DNA from: an uncultured Myxococcales bacterium | GTDB lineage: Bacteria > Myxococcota > Myxococcia > Myxococcales > Myxococcaceae | Length of the DNA: 64,000 bases | Assembly: GCA_937980205.1 (NCBI GenBank) | Contig: CALJKW010000016.1 | Coordinates: forward strand, 330,060 to 394,059 | Reading direction: 5' to 3' | Shown: positions 15,994 through 25,107 of the stretch, one piece after another | Position numbering within the stretch: the stretch's first letter is position 1 | Layout: every line of letters begins with the position of its first letter | Translations under genes and position numbers: made by a program | The notes under the pieces: generated by a model | The model's database searches: none | Told to the model about the DNA's origin: nothing | Seen by the model: only the letters and a program-made list of their open reading frames with translations

Positions 15994-17262
15994 ATGTTGT
16001 TTCGCTTGATCGTCTTTGCCGCGTTCTGCTCCTGCAAGCAGGGCGAGTCTTCCAAACCCGAACCTTATGCATGTGAGTGCCCGGCGCAGTCCGCCGCGGC
16101 GGCCGTCGATCCGAAGCAGCTCGCTTCTTCCGAATCCAAGACGCCGGCTCAGCAGAAGGAGCCGACCGTCGCGATCCCGCACGTCGCTCCGCTCGCGGTG
16201 TGCGAGGCCGACGGCAAGCTGCCGCTCGAGGCCGCGCGCGACTTCTTCGATCGCAACGAGTACGAGAAGGCCCTCTCGTGCGCGGCCCAGGCGTCGGCGC
16301 TGTTCCCGAACGACGCGGTCGCTCACACCGAGCGCGCGAACGCGCTCGCCGCGCTCGGCCGCGATGAAGAGGCGAAGATGGCGTACGCGCGCGCGCTGGC
16401 GGTCGACCCCGACTCGCTCGACGCGCTGATGGGCGCGGCCCACTTCTACGCGGTGACGCTGCCGTCGACGCGCGAGAACGACGAGCTCGGCTCGCTGTAC
16501 GCCGAGCGCGGCCTCGACGTCGCGAACGCGTCGAAGGACGAGGAGTCGGCCGTGCAGATGGGCCGCATCTCCGCGATGGCGTTCAACGACCTCGGCCAGC
16601 CCGCCGACGCGCTCGAGCGCGCCGACTGGGTGCTCGAGCACGTGAAGGGCCACGTCGACCCCGACGCGTCGTACGAGCGCGCGCTCGCGCTGTTCGAGCT
16701 GTGCCGCTTCAACGAGGCCAAGGCGGCGTTCACGTCGCTGCTCGCCGACCCCGAGCGCGGCGCTCACGCGCACCACCACCTCGGTCTGTTGTTCGAGCGC
16801 GAGGGCAAGCTGAAGGACGCCGAGAAGCACTTCACCGCCGCCCGCGAGCGCTCGAAGGACGACTTCCCCGAGCCCGTGCTCTTGACCGAGGACGAGTTCC
16901 GCGCCGAGGTGAAGAAGGCCGTCGCGAAGCTGCCCGAGGACATGAAGCGCGACATCCGCGGCGTTCCGGTGAGCACGGAAGATCTGCCCGGCACCGATGA
17001 CCTGAAGGCCGTCGAGCCTCCGCTGTCGCCGACGATCCTCGGCCTGTTCCGCGGGCCGCCGCTCGACGAGGCGTGCACTCCCGAGCCGGGCGCCGCGGCC
17101 GATGCTCCGTGCCGCTCCGTCGTGCTGTACCGGAAGAACCTCGCGCGCGCGGTGAAGACGAAGGAAGAGCTCATCGAGCAGATCCGCGTCACCTTGTTGC
17201 ACGAGGTCGGACATCTGCGCGGAGAAGACGACTTCGAGCTGGCGGCTCGCGGCCTCGAGTGA
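15994..17262 (+). CDS. lipoprotein with TPR repeats and a C-terminal minimal zincin protease
   Basis: 422 residues. Signal MLFRLIVFAAFCSCKQG with a plausible lipid Cys at residue 12 or 14. Residues about 75-300 contain TPR-like helices (RDFFDRNEYEKALSCAAQAS, RANALAALGRDEEAKMAYAR, HHHLGLLFEREGKLKDAEKH). The last 110 residues match the small bacterial zincin family (PF06262 type): LFRGPPL, TLLHEVGHLRGEDDFEL, i.e. HExxHxxGxxD/E. In most bacteria this domain is a stand-alone protein of about 120 residues, so the fusion to a TPR lipoprotein is notable. Stop overlaps the next start by GTGA. Confidence 0.8.
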   Translation: MLFRLIVFAAFCSCKQGESSKPEPYACECPAQSAAAAVDPKQLASSESKTPAQQKEPTVAIPHVAPLAVCEADGKLPLEAARDFFDRNEYEKALSCAAQASALFPNDAVAHTERANALAALGRDEEAKMAYARALAVDPDSLDALMGAAHFYAVTLPSTRENDELGSLYAERGLDVANASKDEESAVQMGRISAMAFNDLGQPADALERADWVLEHVKGHVDPDASYERALALFELCRFNEAKAAFTSLLADPERGAHAHHHLGLLFEREGKLKDAEKHFTAARERSKDDFPEPVLLTEDEFRAEVKKAVAKLPEDMKRDIRGVPVSTEDLPGTDDLKAVEPPLSPTILGLFRGPPLDEACTPEPGAAADAPCRSVVLYRKNLARAVKTKEELIEQIRVTLLHEVGHLRGEDDFELAARGLE

Positions 17263-18425
17263 GCAAGGGCCCGCCGGTGGTGGTCGTCTCGGGGAAAGCG
17301 GCGAAGGCGCTTCGCCGTGGCTACCCGTGGGTCTACCGCCAGGACATCGAGGACGGTGACGCGGGCCCCGGCGCCGTGGTGCAGGTCGTCGACGCCCAGA
17401 AGAACGCCATCGGGCAGGCCTTCTGGGCCTCCGCGTCGCCGATCGCGCTGAGGCTCGTCGCGCGCGCGCCGGTGAAGGTCGACGACGCGCTGCTCGAGCG
17501 CCGGCTCGGAGACGCGCTGCGCCGCCGCGCTCCCTACGCCGGCCGCGATGCCTATCGCATGGTGCACGGCGAGGCCGACGGGCTCCCCGGGCTCTTCGTC
17601 GACAAGTACGGCCCCGCGCTCGTGATGCAGACCTTGAGCGAGGGCATGAACGAGCGCCGCGAAGGCCTCGCGCGCATGCTCTGCGAGCTCACCGGCGCGA
17701 AGCTCGTGGTCGCCCGTGACGACGGCTCGGGTCGCGACTTCGAGAAGCTGCCCCGCGAGAAGCGCGTGCTCGTCGGAAAAGGCTCTACCGAGGTGCAGTG
17801 GCACGAGGGCGCCACCGTCTTCTCCGCGGACCTGATGGCCGACTTCAAGACCGGCTCGTTCCTGGACCAGGTCGACAATCACCTGCGCGCCGCCGAGCTC
17901 GCCGGCGGCGAAGCGCTCGACGCCTTCAGCTACCACGGAGGCTTCGCGCTCGCGCTCGCCCGCACCTGCTCTTCGGTGATCGCCATCGAGCAGGACGAGG
18001 CCGCCGCCGCGCGCTGCGCCGCGAACGCCACCGCGAACGCCGCTCACAACGTGACCGTGCACAACACCAACGCGTTCGACGCGCTGAAGGCGTTCGACGT
18101 CGAGGGGCGAAAGTTCGACACCATCGTCATCGACCCGCCGGGGCTCATGAAGCGCAAGAGCGGGCAGGGCGGAGCGCTGCGCGCGTACCACGAGCTCAAC
18201 CTGCGCGCGATGCGGTGCCTCAAGCCCGAAGGGCTGCTCGTGTCGTGCTCGTGCAGCGGCAAGCTCTCGCGCGACGACTTCGAGGGCATGCTGAAGGACG
18301 CGGCCGCCGACGCGAAGCGGCAGGTGCAGGTCATCGAGCGCCGCGGCGCCGGGCTGGATCACCCGACGCTGTTCGGTCTGCACGAGACCGAGTACCTCAA
18401 GTGCTACCTCTTGCGGCTGCTGTGA
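17259..18425 (+). CDS. RlmI-like 23S rRNA (cytosine-C5) methyltransferase
   Basis: 388 residues from GTG 17259. An N-terminal PUA domain (VVSGKAAKALRRGYPWVYRQDI) is followed by an EEHEE-like middle region and a class I SAM domain with DAFSYHGGFALALA (motif I), VIDPPGLMKRK (motif IV) and LVSCSCSGKLSRDDF, carrying the catalytic Cys of m5C methyltransferases. RlmI methylates C1962 of 23S rRNA; paralogues with other targets exist, so the exact site is uncertain. Translation is coupled to the upstream TPR-zincin gene. Confidence 0.88.
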   Translation: MSKGPPVVVVSGKAAKALRRGYPWVYRQDIEDGDAGPGAVVQVVDAQKNAIGQAFWASASPIALRLVARAPVKVDDALLERRLGDALRRRAPYAGRDAYRMVHGEADGLPGLFVDKYGPALVMQTLSEGMNERREGLARMLCELTGAKLVVARDDGSGRDFEKLPREKRVLVGKGSTEVQWHEGATVFSADLMADFKTGSFLDQVDNHLRAAELAGGEALDAFSYHGGFALALARTCSSVIAIEQDEAAAARCAANATANAAHNVTVHNTNAFDALKAFDVEGRKFDTIVIDPPGLMKRKSGQGGALRAYHELNLRAMRCLKPEGLLVSCSCSGKLSRDDFEGMLKDAAADAKRQVQVIERRGAGLDHPTLFGLHETEYLKCYLLRLL

Positions 18426-18429
18426 GCCT

Positions 18430-18899
18430 TCAGGGGCACTCCGCGGCGCCCCAGGAGCGCCACACCCGGCGCAGGAAGTCGGACTCGGAGATGATCTCGC
18501 CGTGTACGGCGGCAGCGGCGCCGAGTCGTTGATGAAGAAGTACATCGACATGAAGCCCGCGTCGTCCTTCAGCGGGCCGGCCTCGCTCCACCCGTCGGAG
18601 CCGACGCGGCCCGCGATGTGAAGCTGCGTCGGCGTCGACAACGCGGGGCCCCGCAGGACGCGCAATTTCGCTCAGCGTCGCCGAGGTCAGGAAGACGGTC
18701 GACGTGTCGGTTTCCAGCGGAAGTGCTCCGGCTGGGAGAGCGCCGCGATGCGCGCCCGCACCAGGCCCGTCGCGTTGCGGCACAGCGAGCAGAGGTCCAT
18801 GGGCGTGCAGTCGACCGCGGCTGGGGTCGGCGTCCGGTCCATCGTAGGCTCGGGTCCGGCGCACCCAGCGAGGACCATGATGAGCAGAAAGCTCCGCAC
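18430..18899 (-). pseudogene. lipoprotein gene broken by three frame changes
   Basis: Reading from GTG 18899 the frame gives VRSFLLIMVLAGC, a lipoprotein signal, and then VDCTPMDLCSLCRNATGLV and AALSQPEHFRWK before it drifts out of sense. The second frame continues with TDTSTVFLTSATLSEI, the third with RVLRGPALSTPTQLHIAGRV and GFMSMYFFINDSAPLPPYTA, and the second frame resumes with GEIISESDFLRRVWRSWGAA and a stop at 18430. Joined, these form one coherent protein of about 155 residues. So the gene needs three indels to be repaired. A recently decayed gene or assembly errors are both possible. Family unknown; Cys-rich secreted lipoprotein. Confidence 0.75.
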
Positions 18900-18954
18900 G
18901 TTCCGCAGCCTACGGGTTCTGAATAACCGTCTCGCCGTCTCGTCTTGAGGCCCC

Positions 18955-19488
18955 ATGATCGCCCTCGCGCTGGCCGTGGTGCTGTCGCAGTCGGACGTCT
19001 ACACGTGGACCGACGACGACGGCGTCGTGCACTACACCGACGGGGCCTCCGGCCTCCCCGACAATGCCCAGAAGACGGACCCGGACGGCCCGGTGACCGT
19101 GCTCGCGCGCGAGCCGAAGAACCTCGCCGAGCCGCTGCCGGAGAAGCCCGCGCCGAAGCCCGCCGCTGCGCCTGCGCCGCAGCCCTCGAGGCAGCCGGCC
19201 GCTCAGCCTGACGTTCCGCCGTCGCCGGGTGGGTTCACGCACACCACCAACTACCCGGGCCTCGAGGGCCTGGACGTCCACTACCGGCACGACCCCTGGC
19301 CGGTGTACGGGCCCTATGGCGCCTATGGCGCCTATGGGTACCGGCGGCCGCAGGGCTGGGCTCCGGCGGTGCAGCCGCCGGCGCCGAAGGCCAGCAAGGA
19401 GCCGGAGCTCATCGTGAACACGCCGGCGCAGAGGGCTCCGCAGCCGAAGGCGCCGGGTACGAAGGCCGCCCCAGCGGCCCGCCGCTGA
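18955..19488 (+). CDS. DUF4124-domain exported protein
   Basis: 177 residues, short signal MIALALAVVLSQS. Residues about 15-36 (VYTWTDDDGVVHYTDGASG) are the DUF4124 signature, a small periplasmic domain of unknown role. The rest is Pro/Ala-rich with a Tyr/Gly segment (VYGPYGAYGAYGYRRPQG). Its last 157 bases overlap the 3' end of the minus-strand membrane gene at 19332-20840. Confidence 0.78.
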   Translation: MIALALAVVLSQSDVYTWTDDDGVVHYTDGASGLPDNAQKTDPDGPVTVLAREPKNLAEPLPEKPAPKPAAAPAPQPSRQPAAQPDVPPSPGGFTHTTNYPGLEGLDVHYRHDPWPVYGPYGAYGAYGYRRPQGWAPAVQPPAPKASKEPELIVNTPAQRAPQPKAPGTKAAPAARR

Positions 19489-20840
19489 GCGGGGCTGCGC
19501 TGATGGAGCAGCTGCTCGCTCGCGGCGGCCCGTGAGCGCACGGCCGGCGTGGGCAACAGGCCCAGGGCGATGAGCAGGACCACCATGGCCGCGAAGCCCG
19601 CCGCTTCGCGCGGACGCAGGTCGAGCCGCACGACGTCACCCGGCGCCCCCGCGAAGAGCGAGAAGTACATGCGCAGGACCGCGAGACCCGTGAACGCTCC
19701 GGTCGCGACGACGAGGAAGCCCAGCAGCGGGAAGTCCTCCACCGCTCCGCCGAGCAGCAGCTCTTCGCCGATGAAGCCGAGCGTGCCGGGAAAGCCGGTG
19801 CACGAGAGGCCCAGCAGCAGGAAGGCGGCGGCGAGCAGCGGCTTGCGCTCGTAGCCGCCGTGGTGCCGCGACAGATCGAGCCGGCCGCGGCGCGCTTCGA
19901 GCACCAGCACGCAGCGGGCGAGGCCCAGGAACGCGAGGCTCGAAGACAGCCACAGCACCAGGCCGCCGGTGAGCGCCTCATGGCTCGTGCAGTCGAGGCC
20001 GGCGACGACGAGCGCCGACTGGCTCATGAAGAGGTAGGCGCAGGCGCGCCGGGCCGACCGCTGCACCACCGCGAGCGCCGCCGCGTAGACCGCCGAGACG
20101 AGCGCGAGCACGGCGATGACGCGCAAGAGCTCGGGCGGCGCGTGCGGCACGACGAGGACCACGAGCACGTAGGTGCCGAGCTGCGGCGCGCAGAAGTGAA
20201 TCGCGGGCCCGAGCCGCTCGTGGTCGAACAGCGCGGGCACCCACGCGTGGAAGGGGAAGATGCCCTGGCGCAGCAGCGCTGCGGCGGCGATGAGCGCGAG
20301 GCCCACGGTGTGGGCCGTGGTGCCGGCGAGCGACGGCAGCGTGGTGAGCGCGGCCCCCGCGACGACCAGCAGGGCCGACCCGACGAGGTAGCTGAGCGCA
20401 GCGTGGGGCCGTCCGCCCGGCGGTCGCCTCGCGGCGCCGGTCGTCAGCAGCGACAGGCCCCACGCGACCACCAGCACGGCGACGTTCGCGCTCAGGAACA
20501 TGACGGTGGTGATGCAGGTGCCCGCGGCGATGCGCTGCAGCCCGAGCGGGTCGAGCGTCATCCGCGGCGTGACGACGACGCTGAACAGCCACAGCGCCGC
20601 GGCGAGCGCGGGCAGCACCGAGGTGACGGCGTCGACCCTCAGCAGCGGGCCGCCGGGCACGGGCTCGAGGGCCCAGCCGCCGAGCTCCGCGCTGAACGGC
20701 GCGGCCATCGCCGTGGCCAGCATCAGCGTGGCCGCCACCGTCGAGATCCCGCGCAGCCGCCCGGCGTCGAGCCGGGTGTACCCGAGCGCCGCGCACAGCG
20801 CCGGACTGAGGATGACGACGGCGCACCAGGCCGCGATCAT
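19332..20840 (-). CDS. second complex-I-like (NuoM/N, Mrp-type) membrane subunit of the Dab operon
   Basis: 502 residues from ATG 20840, which overlaps the stop of dabB (ATGA). About 12 membrane helices. The segment LLRQGIFPFHAWVPALFDHE corresponds to the broken-helix region of the proton-translocating NuoL/M/N family; the usual Lys of this region is replaced by Arg. LSCTGFPGTLGFIGEELLL is the second family hallmark. Typical Dab operons have one such subunit, so this may form a two-channel version of the complex. The last about 52 residues (after LLHQRSPAQ) are antisense to the DUF4124 gene and look like fortuitous read-through to the first stop. Confidence 0.82.
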   Translation of the reverse strand: MIAAWCAVVILSPALCAALGYTRLDAGRLRGISTVAATLMLATAMAAPFSAELGGWALEPVPGGPLLRVDAVTSVLPALAAALWLFSVVVTPRMTLDPLGLQRIAAGTCITTVMFLSANVAVLVVAWGLSLLTTGAARRPPGGRPHAALSYLVGSALLVVAGAALTTLPSLAGTTAHTVGLALIAAAALLRQGIFPFHAWVPALFDHERLGPAIHFCAPQLGTYVLVVLVVPHAPPELLRVIAVLALVSAVYAAALAVVQRSARRACAYLFMSQSALVVAGLDCTSHEALTGGLVLWLSSSLAFLGLARCVLVLEARRGRLDLSRHHGGYERKPLLAAAFLLLGLSCTGFPGTLGFIGEELLLGGAVEDFPLLGFLVVATGAFTGLAVLRMYFSLFAGAPGDVVRLDLRPREAAGFAAMVVLLIALGLLPTPAVRSRAAASEQLLHQRSPAQRRAAGAAFVPGAFGCGALCAGVFTMSSGSLLAFGAGGCTAGAQPCGRRYP

Positions 20841-22162
20841 CGGGCGACCTCGGTGGGCGGGGCCGCCGCGTCGCCCGCCCGCTCGCCGGCCAGCCGCCGA
20901 TCGAGGCTCGTCCCCCACCGGGCGAGCGCGACGAACGGCGCGATGAACCACCGGTCGAGGACGCCGTCGATGCCGCCGCGCTCGAGGCTGAAGACCCACA
21001 GCGCCGTGGGTCGCCGCTGCGCTTCGGGCCTCGGCTGCCCCGGCGCCTCGAGGCCTCGCAGGTCCTGAAGCACGTTCGGCGCGGAGAGGAACTGCACCAG
21101 CCGCAGGCACGCGTTGCCCACGAGGTGGACGAACGCGAGCACGCGCAGCCCCAGCGCGATCTCGACCACGATGATGCCGACCTGCGTGAGCGTGGCGTAC
21201 GACAGCGATGACTTCACGTCGGTCTGCGTGCGCGCCACGGCCGTGGCGTACACCGCGGTGCAGAGCCCGAGGGCTCCCGCGACGACGCGCGCGGCCACCG
21301 ACTGCTCGAGCAGCGGCTCGGCGCGCCAGAGCAGGTAGCAGCCCGCGTGAACCGAGAGCGCTCCGTAGTAGACGGCGCTCGACGGCGTGGGGCCTTCCAT
21401 GGCGCGCGGCAGCCAGCCGGCGAACGGCAGCAGCGCGCTCTTCGCCGCCATGGCGACCACGAGGAAGAGCGCGATGGTGGTGAAGTGCGCGTCCGCCGCG
21501 GCGGCCTGCGACACCGGCCGCGCGGCGAGCAGCAGCGCCGACAGGTTGCTGCTGCCCGCCGAGTGGTGCAGCAGCACGGCCGCGGCCACCATCGCCGCGT
21601 CGCTGACGCGATAGATGCCGAACACCCTCAAGGCGTTCACGACCGGGGCGCGGCGCTCGTGGAAGAACGCGACCAGGAGCGCCGACGACAGGCCGAGCAG
21701 CTCCCACCCGGTCAAAAGCACCTCCATGCTGCCGGCGAGCGCGACGAGCTCGATGCCGAGCACGAAGCACGCGTAGAGCGTGAAGTACCGCTGAAAGCCG
21801 CGCTCCCGGTGCAGGTAGCGGTACGAGAACGCTCCGACCGTGGCGGTGATCACGGCCGCGAGCAGCGCGAACGACAGCGACCAGCCGTCCAGCGCGAGGT
21901 CGAACTCGAGCCCCTGGGTCCCCGTCGCGGCCCACGGGTGTGCGACGAACATCGAGCGCTGCAGGCCGCCGGCCACGAACAGCCCGATGGCGGTGACGAG
22001 GCCGAGCGTGCACACGGCCATCGACAGCCTGGTCATGCGCGCGACCGACGACTCGGGCAGCGGGCGCAGCGCGAGCGAGCCGAGCCCGAGCACGAGCAGG
22101 AGCGCGGCGGGGGCCGCCAGCGCGGTCAGGACGGCGAGGTGAAGCGCGGGCTCGAGGCTCAT
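20837..22162 (-). CDS. dabB: DabB-like proton-coupled membrane subunit of the inorganic carbon transporter
   Basis: 441 residues from ATG 22162 (MSLEPALHLAVLT), overlapping the dabA stop by ATGA. Homologous to NuoL/NdhF: GWELLGLSSALLVAFFHERR (TM5 Glu region), AKSALLPFAGWLPRAMEGPT (TM7 Lys and broken helix), SYATLTQVGIIVVEIALGL. About 12-13 membrane helices. In Dab complexes this subunit supplies cation-driven energy to the DabA half, giving unidirectional CO2 hydration and bicarbonate accumulation. Pairing with dabA makes the assignment firm. Confidence 0.9.
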   Translation of the reverse strand: MSLEPALHLAVLTALAAPAALLLVLGLGSLALRPLPESSVARMTRLSMAVCTLGLVTAIGLFVAGGLQRSMFVAHPWAATGTQGLEFDLALDGWSLSFALLAAVITATVGAFSYRYLHRERGFQRYFTLYACFVLGIELVALAGSMEVLLTGWELLGLSSALLVAFFHERRAPVVNALRVFGIYRVSDAAMVAAAVLLHHSAGSSNLSALLLAARPVSQAAAADAHFTTIALFLVVAMAAKSALLPFAGWLPRAMEGPTPSSAVYYGALSVHAGCYLLWRAEPLLEQSVAARVVAGALGLCTAVYATAVARTQTDVKSSLSYATLTQVGIIVVEIALGLRVLAFVHLVGNACLRLVQFLSAPNVLQDLRGLEAPGQPRPEAQRRPTALWVFSLERGGIDGVLDRWFIAPFVALARWGTSLDRRLAGERAGDAAAPPTEVAR

Positions 22163-25035
22163 GTCGGCCGCAGCTCCACGAAGGGCAGGTGACCGCGCTT
22201 GCCGAAGAACCAGGTGCTCGAGGTGCCGGTCACGCGCATCAGCGCAGCCGCGGGCCGGACCTCGACGGGCCCTTCGCCGCGCCACTCCCAGAGCGACTGG
22301 CCATGCGGGTCGAGCGCGGCGAGGAACAGCCACCGGCGCGCGACGAGCTGCTCGAGCGCAGGGGAGGCCTCGAGCACGCGCTGCACGCGGTCAGGCGCGG
22401 CCTCGACGACGATGGTGAGCCGCACCGGCTCGTGGATCTCGACGGTCTGGGCCCACAGGCCGGTGCGCAGGTCGCCGAGCGCTCCGTTCATGACGCCGAC
22501 GAGGGCGGCGACGTTGTGCGGCAGCTTCGTGCCGGCGCCGTAGCCTTCGTTGTCGATCGCGCCGAAGAAGTACTCGAGGTTGATGCCGGCGAGCACCGGC
22601 ACTGCCGCCGAGAGGATGCGCGACAGGATCGCGCCGTGCTCGTCGTCGGTGAGCGGGTCGTACGACACCAGGAACGCACGCCGGTCGAAGAAGAGCCCCC
22701 GCGTGCGCGAGCGCCGGCCGACGACACACACCGCGTTCGTCGCGTGGTTGTACTCGGGGCGCGGCTCGGCGAGATCTTCGCGACGGGCCTGCACGTGCCG
22801 CAGCGCTGCCTCGGGGCCGAGCGGCGCGACGTCGAACCGCCGGCAGCGCTCGGCGGCGTTTCGCGCGCGCGCTTCGTCGAGCGCCGCGCGCGCGTGCTCG
22901 AAGGCGCCGCGCAGGGCGGGCGGCACGAGGCCCGCGTCGAACCAGGCGATCGAGTCGTCCGTGGTGTTGTGCTCGCCGCCGACGAACCACGTCCCCTGGG
23001 GAATGGCGAGGCCCCGGCGCTCGAGCTCGGCGCGCACGTCGGGGTCGTTCGCCATCATCGCGAAGGCGCGCGCGTTCGCGCCGCCGGGACCTCCGCCGCA
23101 GGCGCCGCAGTCGTACGCCGAGCGGTGTGGGTTGTTGAGGCTGTCCGACGCGTGGCCGAGCACGAGCACCAGCGGAGCCAGGCGGGCGGCGCCGAGCCCC
23201 AGGTCTCCCAGCACGCGCTCGACGCTGCTCGCCATCTCGTCGGTGGTGAAGCCCCGGTGGTCGCCGATGGGCGGCGGGGTGTCCGACCGGCGGATGGCGA
23301 GCGTGCCGCCCTGCGGCTCGGGCTGCGCGCCACGCCGGCTGGCGCGGCCGGGGAACAGGACGCGGAAGACGAGCGGCAAGAGCGACAGGCCGCCGAGCAC
23401 GCTGACGGCGAGCCCGCGGAACAGGCCACGGCTGCCGACGTGCAGCGTCTGCGCGCGGGCGCTCTCGAGCCGATCGCCGAGCCGGCGCATGGCGCTCGGC
23501 GGGGGCGCGTCGAGCTCGACGTAGTGCCTGGGGCGAATCGCGACCGGCGCCAGCGGCCGCGGCCGGGCGTCGCGTGGTCCCTTGAAGTACATCGGCACTG
23601 CGAAGAAGCCGGCGGTGCCGAACGTCTCGATGGCAGGGTCGACCTCTTCGGCGTGACGGCGCAGCGACTCCTCGCGCTCGTCGATGCAGGTGACGAGCTG
23701 GACCGTGGGGGGTGGCGCCGAGGCCGGCGTGTGCTGCAGCACGGCATCGTAGAAGCCGCGCCGCAGCCTGAGCTCGTAGGCGAGGTGCAGCACGCGGCGG
23801 CAGAACGCCGAGCCGTACTCGGCGAGCGCGGCCTCGAGCGCGGCGACCTCGGGGCCTGCAAGGCGGCGCACGCGGACGACGTCGAGGCCCAACAGCTGTG
23901 CGGCCTGGAACAGCGGCCACGCGCGGTCGCCGGCCGAGGGGCTGGCCGGCGGCGGCACCTCGGCCTCGAGCTGCTCCCGAAGCGCGGCGAGCGGCTGGCC
24001 GGCGGCGTGACGCGCGAGCACGGCGCGCTCGACGAGCAGCCTGACCGCGAGGAAGTCGGCGAGCCGCGCCGGCACGGGGCGGACGGGGACGCGGTCGGGC
24101 CGCTCCTCGATCTGGCGAACCATGCCGGCCCAGCCGCGCAGCGCCAGCGCGGTCTCGAGCAGGTAGTTGAAGCGCTCGTGCCGCTGCACGCCCAGCGCGT
24201 CGAGCGACGCCTCGATCGCCTGCAGCGGCGACAGCTCGCCTTCACGCTCGAGCAGCTCGACGAGCGCCGCGCTGAACGTGGTGAAGTGGCGGGCGACCGG
24301 GCGGCGGAAGCAGTCGACGAAGGCCGCCCACAGGCCGCGCTCGCGGCCCGCCATCGGCCAGAGCGCGAGGCCCTGATCGAGGTAGGCGGCGACGAAGCGG
24401 ACCAGCAGCGGGTGCACGTCGTCGTCGCTGTCGATGCCACGGGCCAGGCGCAGCCAGTCGCGGTGGCGATACAGGCGCGGCGCAGCCGGCCGCGTGGCCG
24501 GGCCGGCCCGGTCGATTGCGGCGAGGCACTCGGCCCACAGCTCGCGCAGCCACGGGCCCTCGTCGGGGCCGGCGGGGCCCCGCACCGCGGCGACGGCGGC
24601 GCGCGCGGCGGGCGGCACGTCGGTGCGGAAGCGCTCGAGCGCGTCCAGCTCCTCGAGCGTCCAGCGCAGGGCGGGCCCTCTCAGCTCGGCGATGCCGTAG
24701 CGGGCGAGCACCCACGCGACGTCGCGGCGTGTGAGCTGAGCTGCCAGCCGCTCGGGGGCGTGAGCGCCGAGCTCCGAGAGCACGACCTCTTCCAGCTCGG
24801 CCTCGGTGATGCGGCCCCTGGCGAGCTCTTCGCGGTACGCCTCTTCGGGAAGGAATGGGCGACACCCGAACAGGCGGCCCGCCTCGAGGACGGCCTGCTC
24901 GAAGGGCCGGTCTTCGAACGCGTGGAGCGTGTTGTGGTGGATGAAGATGCTGATCGGGCCCTGCGCGGGCAGCAGGTGGGCGACCTCCTCGACGAGGTGC
25001 TCGATGCCACCGTCCCGCCCCGCTGCGTGCGGCAT
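22159..25035 (-). CDS. dabA: DabA (DUF2309/UPF0753) carbonic-anhydrase-like subunit
   Basis: 958 residues from ATG 25035 (MPHAAGRDGGIEHLVEEVAH); GTG 25086 is an alternative. The zinc site known from DabA is present: Cys450 and Asp452 in VTCIDERE, His628 in LVLGHASDS, and Cys643 in DCGACGG. HHNTLHAFEDRPFEQAV is the conserved N-terminal motif, and a short hydrophobic segment (about 530-550) may touch the membrane. The family hydrates CO2 to bicarbonate only when coupled to DabB, raising cytosolic bicarbonate. Start of a three-gene operon; no RuBisCO or carboxysome gene lies nearby, so supply to carboxylases of fatty-acid or anaplerotic metabolism is my guess. Confidence 0.92.
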   Translation of the reverse strand: MPHAAGRDGGIEHLVEEVAHLLPAQGPISIFIHHNTLHAFEDRPFEQAVLEAGRLFGCRPFLPEEAYREELARGRITEAELEEVVLSELGAHAPERLAAQLTRRDVAWVLARYGIAELRGPALRWTLEELDALERFRTDVPPAARAAVAAVRGPAGPDEGPWLRELWAECLAAIDRAGPATRPAAPRLYRHRDWLRLARGIDSDDDVHPLLVRFVAAYLDQGLALWPMAGRERGLWAAFVDCFRRPVARHFTTFSAALVELLEREGELSPLQAIEASLDALGVQRHERFNYLLETALALRGWAGMVRQIEERPDRVPVRPVPARLADFLAVRLLVERAVLARHAAGQPLAALREQLEAEVPPPASPSAGDRAWPLFQAAQLLGLDVVRVRRLAGPEVAALEAALAEYGSAFCRRVLHLAYELRLRRGFYDAVLQHTPASAPPPTVQLVTCIDEREESLRRHAEEVDPAIETFGTAGFFAVPMYFKGPRDARPRPLAPVAIRPRHYVELDAPPPSAMRRLGDRLESARAQTLHVGSRGLFRGLAVSVLGGLSLLPLVFRVLFPGRASRRGAQPEPQGGTLAIRRSDTPPPIGDHRGFTTDEMASSVERVLGDLGLGAARLAPLVLVLGHASDSLNNPHRSAYDCGACGGGPGGANARAFAMMANDPDVRAELERRGLAIPQGTWFVGGEHNTTDDSIAWFDAGLVPPALRGAFEHARAALDEARARNAAERCRRFDVAPLGPEAALRHVQARREDLAEPRPEYNHATNAVCVVGRRSRTRGLFFDRRAFLVSYDPLTDDEHGAILSRILSAAVPVLAGINLEYFFGAIDNEGYGAGTKLPHNVAALVGVMNGALGDLRTGLWAQTVEIHEPVRLTIVVEAAPDRVQRVLEASPALEQLVARRWLFLAALDPHGQSLWEWRGEGPVEVRPAAALMRVTGTSSTWFFGKRGHLPFVELRPT

Positions 25036-25107
25036 GCCCCAGTTTAGCCGCGCCGCGTGGGCCGCCGGCCCATGAATTCCGTTCACGCGCGCGTGAAGCG
25101 CGAGTTG

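Noticed and set aside
22189..25047. Plus-strand frame of 952 codons inside dabA
   Set aside because: Antisense shadow of dabA, which has its complete zinc site and family motifs.
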